In this document: one piece after another, positions 25,830 to 34,706 of the stretch
Layout of the letters: the number at the start of each line of letters is the position of its first letter
How positions within the stretch are numbered: the first letter of the stretch is position 1
Origin: UBA6244 sp965140775
Lineage (GTDB): Bacteria > Bacteroidota > Bacteroidia > Bacteroidales > F082
Direction of reading: 5' to 3'
DNA length: 64,000 bases
Assembly (NCBI GenBank): GCA_965140775.1
Contig: OZ223471.1
Location: forward strand, 1,612,001 to 1,676,000
Notes under the pieces: model-generated
The model's database searches: none
What the model was told of the DNA's origin: nothing
What the model saw: the letters and a program-made list of their open reading frames with translations, nothing else
Position numbers and translations under genes: made by a program

Positions 25830-26771
25830 ATGAGAAAGATCAGGTACTTAAAAAATGAAGATATCAACAAGGCCAAATGGGATGCTTGCATTACCCATGC
25901 ATTCAATGGAAATACCTATGCCTATTCGTGGTATCTCGATATCATTCATCCGGGGTGGTGTGCTTTGGTGGAGGAAGATTATCTGCGCATCATGCCGCTA
26001 CCCGTCAAAAAAAAATATGGGGTTACGTTTTGTTATCAACCTTTTTTTGCTCAGCAATTGGGTGTGTTTTCGGTTAGCTTGCTGACGCCGGACATCGTGA
26101 CCGATTTTTTAAGGCAAATCCCACCCTTTATTAAGTTGATCAACCTGAATTTGAATAGTTTGAGTATCCCCGACACTCATTTATTTCCCGTTGAGAAACG
26201 AGCCAACTACCTTCTTGATTTGATTCATGATCCGGCACATTTGGAAACAAAGTACAACTCCAACACCAAACGTAACCTCAAAGCGGCGCAAAAAAGCGGA
26301 CTCAGCATGATTAAGTCGCTCAATCACGAAGAAATAATCCACTTGTTCAGAAACAACCGCGGTAAAGAAGTAGCGCATTGGGGTGATGAACAATACCAGG
26401 TGCTGAGCAGGCTCATGTACACGGCTATTTATCAAGGACATGGGATTACTTACGGAGTTTATAATGGCTTTAATGAATTGGTGTCGGGTGCATTTTTTCT
26501 GCGCAACAACCACAAATTGATATTTCTTTTTTCGGGAACAAGCGAAGAAGGACGTTCAACCTCCGCACTCACTTTTCTCATTCATTCGGTGATCAGCGAC
26601 CATGCTCCCAGTAAGCTTATTTTGGACTTTGAAGGATCCAACGATGCCAACCTGGCACGCTATTATGGTGGTTTTGGTGCCACAAGAACTGATTATTACC
26701 AATTGAAAATCAATAGGTTTAGTCCGGTAGGTAATTTGTTGTTTAAACTGGCTTCACGATTTGTAAGGTAG
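25830..26771 (+). CDS. GNAT/FemAB-like acyltransferase
   Basis: 313 residues, cytoplasmic. Shows two GNAT-like halves as in FemAB proteins; the C-terminal half has VSGAFFLRNNHKLIFLFSGTSEEGR and the motif LDFEGSNDANLARYYGGFGA, which is characteristic of the Bacteroidota 'GNAT acetyltransferase' (PF13480-like) group. Such proteins transfer aminoacyl or acetyl groups onto cell-wall or polysaccharide precursors. Likely co-transcribed with the upstream deacetylase-like gene. Confidence 0.72.
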   Translation: MRKIRYLKNEDINKAKWDACITHAFNGNTYAYSWYLDIIHPGWCALVEEDYLRIMPLPVKKKYGVTFCYQPFFAQQLGVFSVSLLTPDIVTDFLRQIPPFIKLINLNLNSLSIPDTHLFPVEKRANYLLDLIHDPAHLETKYNSNTKRNLKAAQKSGLSMIKSLNHEEIIHLFRNNRGKEVAHWGDEQYQVLSRLMYTAIYQGHGITYGVYNGFNELVSGAFFLRNNHKLIFLFSGTSEEGRSTSALTFLIHSVISDHAPSKLILDFEGSNDANLARYYGGFGATRTDYYQLKINRFSPVGNLLFKLASRFVR

Positions 26772-26841
26772 GTGCCGGTTGGGAGTAGGCTCAGCCACTT
26801 ATGGCAGCATCAAAATAATATTCGCTATTCGTAATTAATTG

Positions 26842-26849
26842 TACTTTTG
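26842..26849 (+). promoter_or_regulatory. Promoter -7 element for upp
   Basis: TACTTTTG fits TAnnTTTG, 17 bases upstream of the ATG. Confidence 0.45.
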
Positions 26850-26866
26850 TCTGAAATACTAAGCAT

Positions 26867-27520
26867 ATGATTCGGGAAATTGGAAAAGTAAACTCAATAT
26901 TCAACAAGTTTCTTGCCGAACTTCGTGATGTAACCATTCAAAGCGACAGAATGCGCTTTAGACGGAACATGGAACGGGTAGGGGAAATATTTGCCTACGA
27001 GATCAGCAAAAATCTGCCTTATGAAACCAAAGAAGTTGTTACTCCTCTGGGTACCGCACATATGAATTTGCCCACCGTAACGCCTGTATTGGCCACCATT
27101 TTAAGGGCCGGGTTACCGCTGCATCAGGGCATCTTGAACTATTTTGATACCTCCGATAGTGGGTATGTGTCGGCTTACCGCAAATATACCAAAGATGAAG
27201 ATTTTACCATCAAGCTGGATTATGTTTCTGCTCCGTCGCTGGATGGTAAAACGCTGATATTGAGTGATCCCATGTTGGCTACAGGAGGTTCGTTGATTGC
27301 TGCCCTCAAGGGATTGCTGCAAAACGGACAACCGGAACATATCCATATCGTTACCTTGTTGGCCAGCGAAGAGGGCATTATGCATGTAAAACGGCATTTT
27401 TCACTCAAGCCTTTTACCTTGTGGGTGGGTGCCGTGGATGATGAACTTACAGCCAAAGCCTATATTGTGCCCGGTTTAGGTGATGCCGGCGACCTGGCTT
27501 TTGGGGCAAAAGAAGACTAA
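26867..27520 (+). CDS. upp: Uracil phosphoribosyltransferase
   Basis: 217-residue salvage enzyme making UMP from uracil and PRPP. The PRPP loop LILSDPMLATGGS (131-142) and the C-terminal uracil-binding block TAKAYIVPGLGDAGDLAFG (YIVPGLGDAGDR/L-type) are diagnostic. The family is a cytoplasmic homodimer or tetramer, often GTP-activated. The ABC permease gene starts five bases after the stop, so the two share a transcript although no functional link is obvious. Confidence 0.94.
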   Translation: MIREIGKVNSIFNKFLAELRDVTIQSDRMRFRRNMERVGEIFAYEISKNLPYETKEVVTPLGTAHMNLPTVTPVLATILRAGLPLHQGILNYFDTSDSGYVSAYRKYTKDEDFTIKLDYVSAPSLDGKTLILSDPMLATGGSLIAALKGLLQNGQPEHIHIVTLLASEEGIMHVKRHFSLKPFTLWVGAVDDELTAKAYIVPGLGDAGDLAFGAKED

Positions 27521-27525
27521 AAAAA

Positions 27526-28773
27526 ATGACAGACATACAGCTGATAAAAGAAAATCTGCGTATTTCGCTGACTTCCATCAAAAGTCACTTGCTGCGCACC
27601 ATCCTCACGGTGATGATCATCGCATTCGGGATTATGGCTTTGGTTGGAATCCTCACTGCCATCGATGCAGTGGAGTATTTTCTCAACAACAATTTCGCCA
27701 TGATGGGGTCCAATACCTTCAACATACAAAACCGCGACATCAGGGTGCATATCGGAGGTAAACGCAATAAAACCGCTGATTATAAGGAAATTAGTTATAT
27801 GCAGGCCATGGATTTTAAGGACCAATACAAGTTTCCGGTGGTAACGTCAGTATATACCTGGGGAACGGGTATCGCTACCCTTAAATATCAGTCTGAAAAA
27901 ACCAATCCCAATGTTCAGGTGTTGGGGGTTGACGACAACTATTTGGCAACTGCGGGATTAGAAATAGATAAGGGGAGGAACTTCAATCAAACTGAAATTG
28001 AAAACGGTAGTCCGGTGGCTGTGTTGGGAAGCGAAATTGTATCCACCCTTTTTCCGAATAACGAAGACCCGCTGGGAAAAGTTATTTCCATAGGAGCCGG
28101 AAAATATAAGGTGATCGGCGTGCTTAAGGAACGGGGTTCATCGGTGGGCTTTGGGGGCGATAAGTATTGTCTGGCGCCGCTTTCCAATGTTCGCATGTAT
28201 TTTTCGCGTCCTAACATGAATTACAAAATCAGTGTGATGGTGAGCGATCCCAATGTGATGGATGCCGCCATTGGGGAAGCCACAGGTGTTTTTCGACGTA
28301 TTCGTCAGGATAAAGTTGGGCAGGACGATTCCTTTTCGGTGGTAAAAAGCGACAATATTGCCAGCATGCTCATCAAGCTCACCGGCAGCATCCGCCTGGG
28401 AGCTACCCTGATAGGTCTGATTACTTTGCTGGGTGCGGCCATCGGATTGATGAACATCATGCTGGTATCCGTTACCGAACGTACCCGCGAAATCGGCATA
28501 CGCAAGGCAGTGGGTGCCCGTAGAAAGACCATTAGAAATCAGTTTTTGGCTGAAGCTGTTGTTATTGCTCAAATTGGTGGGCTGCTTGGTGTGGTTGCAG
28601 GAATTTTAATTGGAAATGTGGTGTCGTTTGCCACAGGAAGTGCCTTTATCATTCCTTGGTTATGGATTCTGATGGGTTTTGTTTTGTGCTTTTTTGTTGC
28701 TCTGGTTTCAGGAATTATTCCTGCCAATAAAGCCGCCAGTCTCGATCCCATCGAGTCGTTGAGGTATGAATAA
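27526..28773 (+). CDS. ABC transporter permease, MacB/FtsX type
   Basis: 415 residues. One N-terminal membrane helix (about 23-45), a large periplasmic MacB_PCD domain (about 46-280), then three C-terminal helices with the FtsX signature around GLMNIMLVSVTERTREIGIRKAVGARRKTIR. This topology is that of mechanotransmission ABC systems (MacB, LolCE) that act on periplasmic or lipoprotein substrates. No ATPase gene is adjacent in the window, so the partner is encoded elsewhere. Five bases separate it from upp. Confidence 0.88.
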   Translation: MTDIQLIKENLRISLTSIKSHLLRTILTVMIIAFGIMALVGILTAIDAVEYFLNNNFAMMGSNTFNIQNRDIRVHIGGKRNKTADYKEISYMQAMDFKDQYKFPVVTSVYTWGTGIATLKYQSEKTNPNVQVLGVDDNYLATAGLEIDKGRNFNQTEIENGSPVAVLGSEIVSTLFPNNEDPLGKVISIGAGKYKVIGVLKERGSSVGFGGDKYCLAPLSNVRMYFSRPNMNYKISVMVSDPNVMDAAIGEATGVFRRIRQDKVGQDDSFSVVKSDNIASMLIKLTGSIRLGATLIGLITLLGAAIGLMNIMLVSVTERTREIGIRKAVGARRKTIRNQFLAEAVVIAQIGGLLGVVAGILIGNVVSFATGSAFIIPWLWILMGFVLCFFVALVSGIIPANKAASLDPIESLRYE

Positions 28774-28935
28774 ATGATTATGAGATACCTCACCTAAGTT
28801 CCTTTTTTTTACATGCCGTAACTTTTTTACTCCTTAATAGTATTTAAATTGGTTATAAATTGAGGGTAAAGTATATTAAATCATATAGTTAAGTGCTTTT
28901 TGGCTGTAAAGTTGCGGTAAATCGCACCCTGAATG

Positions 28936-28965
28936 TTTGTTGGGAAGTTCTCTTTTGTATATTTG
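28936..28965 (+). promoter_or_regulatory. Textbook Bacteroidota promoter for the first beta-barrel gene
   Basis: -33 TTTG at 28936-28939, 18-base gap, -7 TATATTTG at 28958-28965. ATG at 29007. Confidence 0.65.
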
Positions 28966-29006
28966 TATCAAATAGCTTTTTTACACAAACACACAAAAAA
29001 ATTATT

Positions 29007-29684
29007 ATGAAAAAAACGTTACTATTGGCTGTCATGTTGATAGCTGCTTTCTCCTTTCAAAATCTCAATGCCCAGGTGAAGGGTGGTTTTAAACTGGGGG
29101 TCGATTTATCAAACATTAGTTCAAAAATCGGTGATGATTCTTTTAACGATGAATATGATACAAAGAGGTTGATTTCTCCTCGGTTAGGGTTTATTATCGA
29201 GGTTCCTGTCAATGATTTTCTTTTTTTTCAATCAGGGTTATTCGGCTCTGTGAAGGGTTTTCGTTATGAAGATATTCGAACAATTTCAAGCAAGGATTAC
29301 GTTTCAAAAGAGTATGAGGTGTTGATTTGCATGGATTTGCCGATCAATTTTGGGTATAAATATGATTTAGGCAGCTTAAAACTATTCGGGATGGCGGGTC
29401 CTGTTATTTCTTACAACATGTATGCCACCAACCTGTACAAGGCCGATGGAGAGTATGATAACGATCACCAAAGTATTGGTACTTCGGCTATCGATGATTT
29501 CAAACCTTTAAATTTGGGAGTTAACATCGAGGCCGGCGTTGAGTTAGGCAGTTTCCAATTTTCTGCTTTTTATACTCAGGGATTGTCAAATCTGTCCACC
29601 AAGACCGATGTTATTTCTGACGCCAGCATTAAAACCAGTGTAATTGGCCTGGCAGCCGCCATTAAATTCGGAAGAGTGGATTAA
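29007..29684 (+). CDS. Outer-membrane beta-barrel protein (PorT-like fold)
   Basis: 225 residues from the ATG at 29007; the upstream extension contains the promoter. Signal peptide MKKTLLLAVMLIAAFSF, cleavage near LNAQ. The mature protein opens VKGGFKLGVDLSNIS and ends AAAIKFGRVD, typical of the 8-strand PF13568 'outer membrane beta-barrel' family. Function unknown. A frameshifted paralogue follows 238 bases downstream, so this looks like a local duplication. Confidence 0.8.
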   Translation: MKKTLLLAVMLIAAFSFQNLNAQVKGGFKLGVDLSNISSKIGDDSFNDEYDTKRLISPRLGFIIEVPVNDFLFFQSGLFGSVKGFRYEDIRTISSKDYVSKEYEVLICMDLPINFGYKYDLGSLKLFGMAGPVISYNMYATNLYKADGEYDNDHQSIGTSAIDDFKPLNLGVNIEAGVELGSFQFSAFYTQGLSNLSTKTDVISDASIKTSVIGLAAAIKFGRVD

Positions 29685-29707
29685 TTTTCCGGGTTTTAAC
29701 ATTCCCC

Positions 29708-29757
29708 AAAAAGCTTCATTTGGCATGAGTTTATCTGTCGAATGAAGTTTTTTTTAT
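29708..29757 (+). terminator. Terminator after the first beta-barrel gene
   Basis: CTTCATT (29714-29720) pairs with AATGAAG (29741-29747), extended by AA/TT, and followed by a T run. The loop is long (20 bases), so moderate confidence. Confidence 0.6.
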
Positions 29758-29922
29758 TTTAAAGTTGTGTTGTTTTGCTTGTATATCTGTGTTTTAGAAG
29801 TCTGTGCAACTCTTATGCAACAGGCTTAAAGTGTCGACTCACCTATGATTGATGCCTATCACTTTGGCTTTTTTTTACGCTGTGGAAATAACTCATTTAA
29901 TTATTGAATTCAAAATTCGACC

Positions 29923-30592
29923 ATGACGAAAAAAGCATTTTTACAGATGGTTATATTGGTTATATCAATGGTTATACACCCTGTAAATGCCCAGGTAATG
30001 GGTGGTTTTAAAATGGGTGTGGATTTTTCCATGCTAAACATGGAGAACGACAATAGCACGTCCAGCGCCGACCTTGATCCTACACGGGTTGGTGTCGCCC
30101 CGAGGAGGGTTCATTCTGGATATTCCGGTTAACAAATTCTTGTTTGTGCAGATCGCTGCAATGGGAACCGCCAAAGGATTTCGAACTCAGGTTTCGGAGC
30201 AAGGAGTCGAAAACAAGTATATTCAGGTAATTGGATCAGTTGATTTCCCCATTCAGTTTGGTTGCAAGCAAGATTTGGGTAAACCCAAGCTTTTTGTGAT
30301 GGGAGGTTCGGTGTTTGGCTACAACTTCTATTCTGATTGGTTTTACAAATACGGCGACAAAAAATGGGACCACAACAACGAACAGGAAATTGGCAACGAA
30401 GAGCAAGATACATTCAAACATCTCAATATGGGCATCAATGGTGAATTGGGTGTGGAATTGCATATTTTTCAACTATTATTTTTCTATACCAAAGACTTGT
30501 CAAACCTCTGTCCTCAAGAAGGTGGTACCTATAAAACCGACACATTTGGCATGGCCTTGGCTATCAAATTCGGGAGAGCAAAAAGTGAGTAA
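29923..30592 (+). pseudogene. Frameshifted paralogue of the beta-barrel gene
   Basis: The first frame starts MTKKAFLQMVILVISMV (signal peptide ending VNAQ) and runs QVMGGFKMGVDFSML, parallel to the paralogue at 29007. After DPTR it becomes unrelated, while the +1 frame continues LVSPRGGFILDIPVNKFLF, matching the paralogue's LISPRLGFIIEVPVNDFLF, through to LAIKFGRAKSE. Removing one G from the GGG at 30086-30088 restores one 222-residue frame, close to the paralogue's 225. So this is a single-base frameshift, real or a sequencing error. It ends with a good terminator. Confidence 0.8.
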
Positions 30593-30638
30593 TGTTATAG
30601 GAAAGGAAGATACTTTCAAAATTAAACCTACTGTGATT

Positions 30639-30664
30639 AGCCGGATATAATTTCCGGCTTTTTT
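30639..30664 (+). terminator. Terminator after the frameshifted beta-barrel gene
   Basis: AGCCGGA (30639-30645) pairs with TCCGGCT (30653-30659) around a 7-base loop; T run follows. Confidence 0.8.
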
Positions 30665-30718
30665 CTTGCCTGCCACCTCATGCTTGTTAAACAGAAGATC
30701 AGGTTAACCCAAAATCTC

Positions 30719-30726
30719 TATCTTTG
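30719..30726 (+). promoter_or_regulatory. Promoter -7 element for the glutamate-receptor-like channel
   Basis: TATCTTTG fits TAnnTTTG, 23 bases upstream of the ATG. Confidence 0.45.
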
Positions 30727-30749
30727 TTATTCCAACCAACAGTTGATCC

Positions 30750-31820
30750 ATGATGAGATACTTAGCCCTTTCTTTTGTTTTATTGTTTTCACTCAGTTTT
30801 ATTAGTTCTGCTTCTGGTCAACCTCACGAATTGCGGGTAGGCTTTCAGGTGGAACCGCCGTTTATTGTCGATAGCAATGGTCAGTATTCTGGTGTAAGCA
30901 TCGACCTTTGGGGAAAAATTGCCGATTCGCTTCAGGTAAAATATACCACCAAGGCCTATGCCCTCGACGAACTGCTCACGGCCATCCAAACCGGTGAAGT
31001 AGATGTGGCCATATCACCGCTCACGGTTACGGCTTCGCGAATCAAGAAGTTTAGTTTTAGTCAACCCTACTATATTACCAACCTGGCATTCGCCACCAAG
31101 GTAGAGAAGTCCAATGATATGATCTCCTTTTTTCTGGATTTTTTCTCGCTTAATTTTTTCAAAGCTGTTTTTTCCTTGTTTTTCGTGATTCTCATTTTTG
31201 GTTTTTTATTGTGGTTGTTGGAACGTCGTAAAAACGCTGCTCAATTCAGGCCCGGAGTTGATGGTTTGGGCGATGGTATTTGGTGGTCGGCGGTTACCAT
31301 GTCCACCGTTGGTTATGGCGATAAATCGCCCACCACGGCGTGGGGAAGGGTGCTTTCCATTATTTGGATGTTTACGGCGGTCATCATCATCTCGGGTCTT
31401 ACTGCGGGTATTTCTTCCAGTCTTACCATCCACAACCTCAAAACAGAAGTTACCAGCTTCGACGATTTGCGAAACCTTCGGGTGGGATGTATTCCGGCTT
31501 CGGGAACAGCCGATTTTTTAGATCGTTATAATATTAAATATCAGGATTATAGTACTGTAAAGCAAGGTTTGGATGCGGTGGCCAATGGAACCATTAGGGC
31601 CTTTGTTTACGATGAAGCGGTGCTCACATATTTTGTGCATGCCAAACAATACGATGAGGAGATTCAAGTAATTCCAAGTGCCTATTACCGCGAATATTTT
31701 AGTTTTGGGTCGCTCGATATCGATTTATTGAAACAGATCGACGCTGTATTGATTGGAATAATCGAAAGTAGTCAGTGGGAAAAAGATTTGAAAAAATACC
31801 ACATTGAGTATAGGAATTAG
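30750..31820 (+). CDS. GluR0-like ligand-gated potassium channel
   Basis: 356 residues with the full layout of prokaryotic ionotropic glutamate receptors. Signal peptide (1-23); ligand-binding lobe S1 (about 26-121) with ISPLTVTASR, where R97 would grip the ligand alpha-carboxylate; TM1 (about 136-157); pore loop with the K+ selectivity filter TVGYGD at 186-191; TM2 (about 200-223); lobe S2 (about 236-356) with FVYDEA, where D288 or E289 would bind the alpha-amino group. It forms a tetrameric inner-membrane channel opened by an amino acid in the periplasm. Ligand is unknown. Monocistronic; the satellite array lies just downstream. Confidence 0.9.
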   Translation: MMRYLALSFVLLFSLSFISSASGQPHELRVGFQVEPPFIVDSNGQYSGVSIDLWGKIADSLQVKYTTKAYALDELLTAIQTGEVDVAISPLTVTASRIKKFSFSQPYYITNLAFATKVEKSNDMISFFLDFFSLNFFKAVFSLFFVILIFGFLLWLLERRKNAAQFRPGVDGLGDGIWWSAVTMSTVGYGDKSPTTAWGRVLSIIWMFTAVIIISGLTAGISSSLTIHNLKTEVTSFDDLRNLRVGCIPASGTADFLDRYNIKYQDYSTVKQGLDAVANGTIRAFVYDEAVLTYFVHAKQYDEEIQVIPSAYYREYFSFGSLDIDLLKQIDAVLIGIIESSQWEKDLKKYHIEYRN

Positions 31821-31916
31821 ATCAATCTGTGGTGAAAATGCGATAAGTATGCAACCCACGAGCAACAGACATTTATTTAATAGAGGAGAATTTTAGCTTT
31901 TAAAATCATTTGTGAT

Positions 31917-32400
31917 TAACCCCTTTGCGACTTAGCGACTTTGCGCGCAAAAACCTTCACCCCAAGACCACAAGATTTTATTGATAACCATTATTCGTTC
32001 ACCATCCCCTTTGCGACTTAGCGACTTTGCGCGAAAAAACCTTCACCCCAAGACCTCAAGATTTTATTGATAACCATTTTTCGTTTACCATCCCCTTTGC
32101 GACTTAGCGACTTTGCGCGAAAAAAACCTTCACCCCAAGACCACAAGATTTTATTGATAACCATTATTCGTTCACCATCCCCTTTGCGACTTAGCGACTT
32201 TGCGCGAAAAAACCTTCACCCCAAGACCTCAAGATTTTATTGATAACCATTATTTGTTCACCATCCCTTTTGCGACTTAGCGACTTTGCGCGAAAAAAAC
32301 CTTCACCCCAAGACCACAAGATTTTATTGATAACCATTATTCGTTCACCATCTCCTTTGCGACTTAGCGACTTTGCGCGAAAAAACCTTCACCCCAAGAC
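31917..32400. repeat. Tandem array of 86-87 bp units with dimeric higher-order structure
   Basis: Six units begin at the TTTGCGACTTAG motif at 31924, 32010, 32096, 32183, 32269 and 32356; the last is truncated near 32400. Units alternate: 1, 3 and 5 carry GACCACAAG and (in 3 and 5) seven A after GCGCG; 2 and 4 carry GACCTCAAG, and 2, 4 and 6 have six A. So the real period is about 173 bases. Copies are nearly identical, implying recent amplification. It encodes nothing credible. Confidence 0.92.
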
Positions 32401-32493
32401 GCCAATATACATATTAACCAAAACCTTTAATCTTGTTCATACATCATTAAAGTGAAGACGCAGGTGCATTTGAGGATTTTGCATCATATCAGA

Positions 32494-32524
32494 AGCCCCC
32501 TTGCTAATCAATAACAAGAGGGCT
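32494..32524. terminator. Imperfect hairpin downstream of the LruC gene
   Basis: AGCCCCCTTG (32494-32503) pairs with CAAGAGGGCT (32515-32524) with one mismatch. No T run follows on the minus strand, so it is a weak terminator candidate for the LruC gene. Confidence 0.35.
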
Positions 32525-32554
32525 TTCTGTTGGAATATAAATAAAACTAAAAAT

Positions 32555-34582
32555 CTATTCAGGTATTTGGTAGATGTTTTCGGGGTTTCTATAACCGGTT
32601 TCGTCCAGGTACCAATCGTTGAACAAGGTTCCATTGCTCTCCGCCCATTCTCCAAAATGCAGGTAAGCAGAGGTGATGTCAACTTTTTCTACCGGATATT
32701 CCAGACTTTCGATGATGTTGATGGCCCAGGGTAAGTTATTCTGTGTGCGATAATACCTGCCGGTGGCCGGATTGCTGTTGTCAGCTTCGGTGCCAAAAAG
32801 GTCTGGTGAAGCTAAATCTGTGGGAACCTTATTCACCAGGTGTACTTCCACATCCCGTTGTCCATTAACAAAAATAAATGGATTGTATGGAGGTATTCCA
32901 GAGCTGGCAAGACCAACCGGGTCGGTAAGTGTGATGGTGATGCGCAGCGTGTCGGGGATCACAAACGGAAAATTAGGATCGGTATTCACACCAATGCCAC
33001 CGCCTTCCTGTGGCAGCACGTCGTATGCATCTTCCCACAACATCACCACAGGAAGGGTTTGTCCGGCTTCCAGGTTTTTGTCGTCAAGGGTTACAATGTT
33101 TCCCGTTACACGAAGGTCGCCCGAAACTCCTGCTACCAATGACTTGTCGAATGGTAACTGGAATCCGAAGCCATTGTGATAGAATGCTCCATGGGCTCGA
33201 AGAATAAATTCTGCCTCTATTTCCACCATGTCGTTGTCGGCATTGGTTATCTGATTGAAATTGTAGTCGACCACTGCATCGTTAAAATCATAGTCCCCTT
33301 TTGATGGCCATAAATCTTCAAATGCCAACGTTCCATAACTGCCTTGGTTAAAAAAGAAATTGTCAAAGGCTTTGTTGGCATCGTTGGGGTAGTTGTCCAC
33401 ATTATCGGGAACTCCATCACCATCTGTATCCTGACCGGTATAGTCGATGTTGGGAAACTGGCTTTGGTCGATGGCCTCAATGGGATTGGCGGTTACGTAA
33501 AAGATGGCGTCGTTAAAGTCGTGGTCGCAACCGGATCTGTCCCTTAAAATGTCTTCGATACCCAGAAGAAGCAAATTACGTCCGTTGTCGTTGAGCAACA
33601 CTGTATGTTGACGCAGGTTGGGGTCTGATTCGGGATTCAGGTTGGGATTGGAATATACAATCCAGTTTCCTTGGGTAACCTGACCGTTTTTCCAACCGTC
33701 GGCCATCAGCGCAAAACTAATGGTGTTGCCAGCCTCAAACTGTCCGATATACACTTTGTTGCCGGAATACAATCCACCACCCGATCCGGCATAGCTTACG
33801 TTGGGATAAATAACTGTGATTTCGTCAATATCTGCAGGTGTTTGGGGAACATCATCCGAGGGATAAGTGTAGAAACCCAATACATTTTTATAACCGGCGC
33901 CTTCATGAACAAAGGTAATCCATACGTCGCAATCTTCAATCAACTTCAAGTTGTAGTCCCATTCCGGGAGAAGGTACTCGGGATGCGATTCCATCAAGGT
34001 TTCCTGCTCAGGAAGGGTGTTGTTGATGTCGTTGAGCAAATCCTGGGTAATGACATCATTTTCCGGCTCCAGATAATCAGGTACCCCATTGCTGTTGTAT
34101 CCGCCCAAATATCCGAAATTGGTATTCAGCATCTTCAGGTTAACCGACGACTTTACCTGGGTGCTGGTTTGTATCCCTCCCAAGGTGATACTAAATCCAT
34201 TTTGATTTAATGCCACCATGCCGGGCGTGGGCAATCCCACATAATCGCAGGTTACATAGAGGCTGTCGTAATATGCAGGTACTTCATAATCAACCAGGTA
34301 ATCGCCGTTTGAGTTGGTTACGCCACTTACAATGAGGTTACCTCCTTCGGCAGGATCCATGGTGAAAATATTTATTTTGGCCCCGGAGATGGGTTGGTTG
34401 ATGTTGTCGTAGGCCTTTACATGAAAGGTGGCTCCCTGCGAAGTTGACCAGTCAAAATTGTCGGCTACAATCAAATCATTCATTCCTTTGGGCTCATCTA
34501 CCGGATTGTCTTTGTTGGTATTGCAGGCAGATACCATCATGAGCACTCCGATAATGGGTAAAATGGATTTAATGTATTTCAT
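32555..34582 (-). CDS. LruC-domain surface lipoprotein
   Basis: About 675 residues from the ATG at 34582 (an in-frame ATG at 34606 adds eight). Lipobox MVSAC follows MKYIKSILPIIGVLM. After it come a carboxypeptidase-like beta domain (GAKINIFTMDPAEGGN..., VTNSNGDYLVDYEVP), a DUF4114-like segment with RDRSGCDHDFNDAIFYV, a calcium-type Asp repeat DTDGDGVPDNVDNYPND, and a C-terminal LruC domain with GDYDFNDAVVDYNF. LruC-domain proteins are common exported proteins of Bacteroidota with no established function; calcium binding and surface display are inferred. Single gene with a TAAATTTG element 22 bases upstream. Confidence 0.85.
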   Translation of the reverse strand: MKYIKSILPIIGVLMMVSACNTNKDNPVDEPKGMNDLIVADNFDWSTSQGATFHVKAYDNINQPISGAKINIFTMDPAEGGNLIVSGVTNSNGDYLVDYEVPAYYDSLYVTCDYVGLPTPGMVALNQNGFSITLGGIQTSTQVKSSVNLKMLNTNFGYLGGYNSNGVPDYLEPENDVITQDLLNDINNTLPEQETLMESHPEYLLPEWDYNLKLIEDCDVWITFVHEGAGYKNVLGFYTYPSDDVPQTPADIDEITVIYPNVSYAGSGGGLYSGNKVYIGQFEAGNTISFALMADGWKNGQVTQGNWIVYSNPNLNPESDPNLRQHTVLLNDNGRNLLLLGIEDILRDRSGCDHDFNDAIFYVTANPIEAIDQSQFPNIDYTGQDTDGDGVPDNVDNYPNDANKAFDNFFFNQGSYGTLAFEDLWPSKGDYDFNDAVVDYNFNQITNADNDMVEIEAEFILRAHGAFYHNGFGFQLPFDKSLVAGVSGDLRVTGNIVTLDDKNLEAGQTLPVVMLWEDAYDVLPQEGGGIGVNTDPNFPFVIPDTLRITITLTDPVGLASSGIPPYNPFIFVNGQRDVEVHLVNKVPTDLASPDLFGTEADNSNPATGRYYRTQNNLPWAINIIESLEYPVEKVDITSAYLHFGEWAESNGTLFNDWYLDETGYRNPENIYQIPE

Positions 34583-34603
34583 GGGGTTAAATCTTAATAG
34601 TTT

Positions 34604-34611
34604 CAAATTTA
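34604..34611 (-). promoter_or_regulatory. Promoter -7 element for the LruC gene
   Basis: Minus-strand TAAATTTG, 22 bases upstream of the preferred ATG; its position supports the 34582 start. Confidence 0.45.
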
Positions 34612-34706
34612 AAATAAGTAAATCAAATATTCTGCCACCTTATACATATTGCAGAAATTCAATGATTTATTGATTGTTTAGTTGTTGTTTTTTCCCAAAA
34701 TGAAAC

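Noticed and set aside
32240..32455. 71-codon ORF inside the satellite array
   Set aside because: It is only the translation of the repeat unit and changes frame behaviour with unit length; not a gene.
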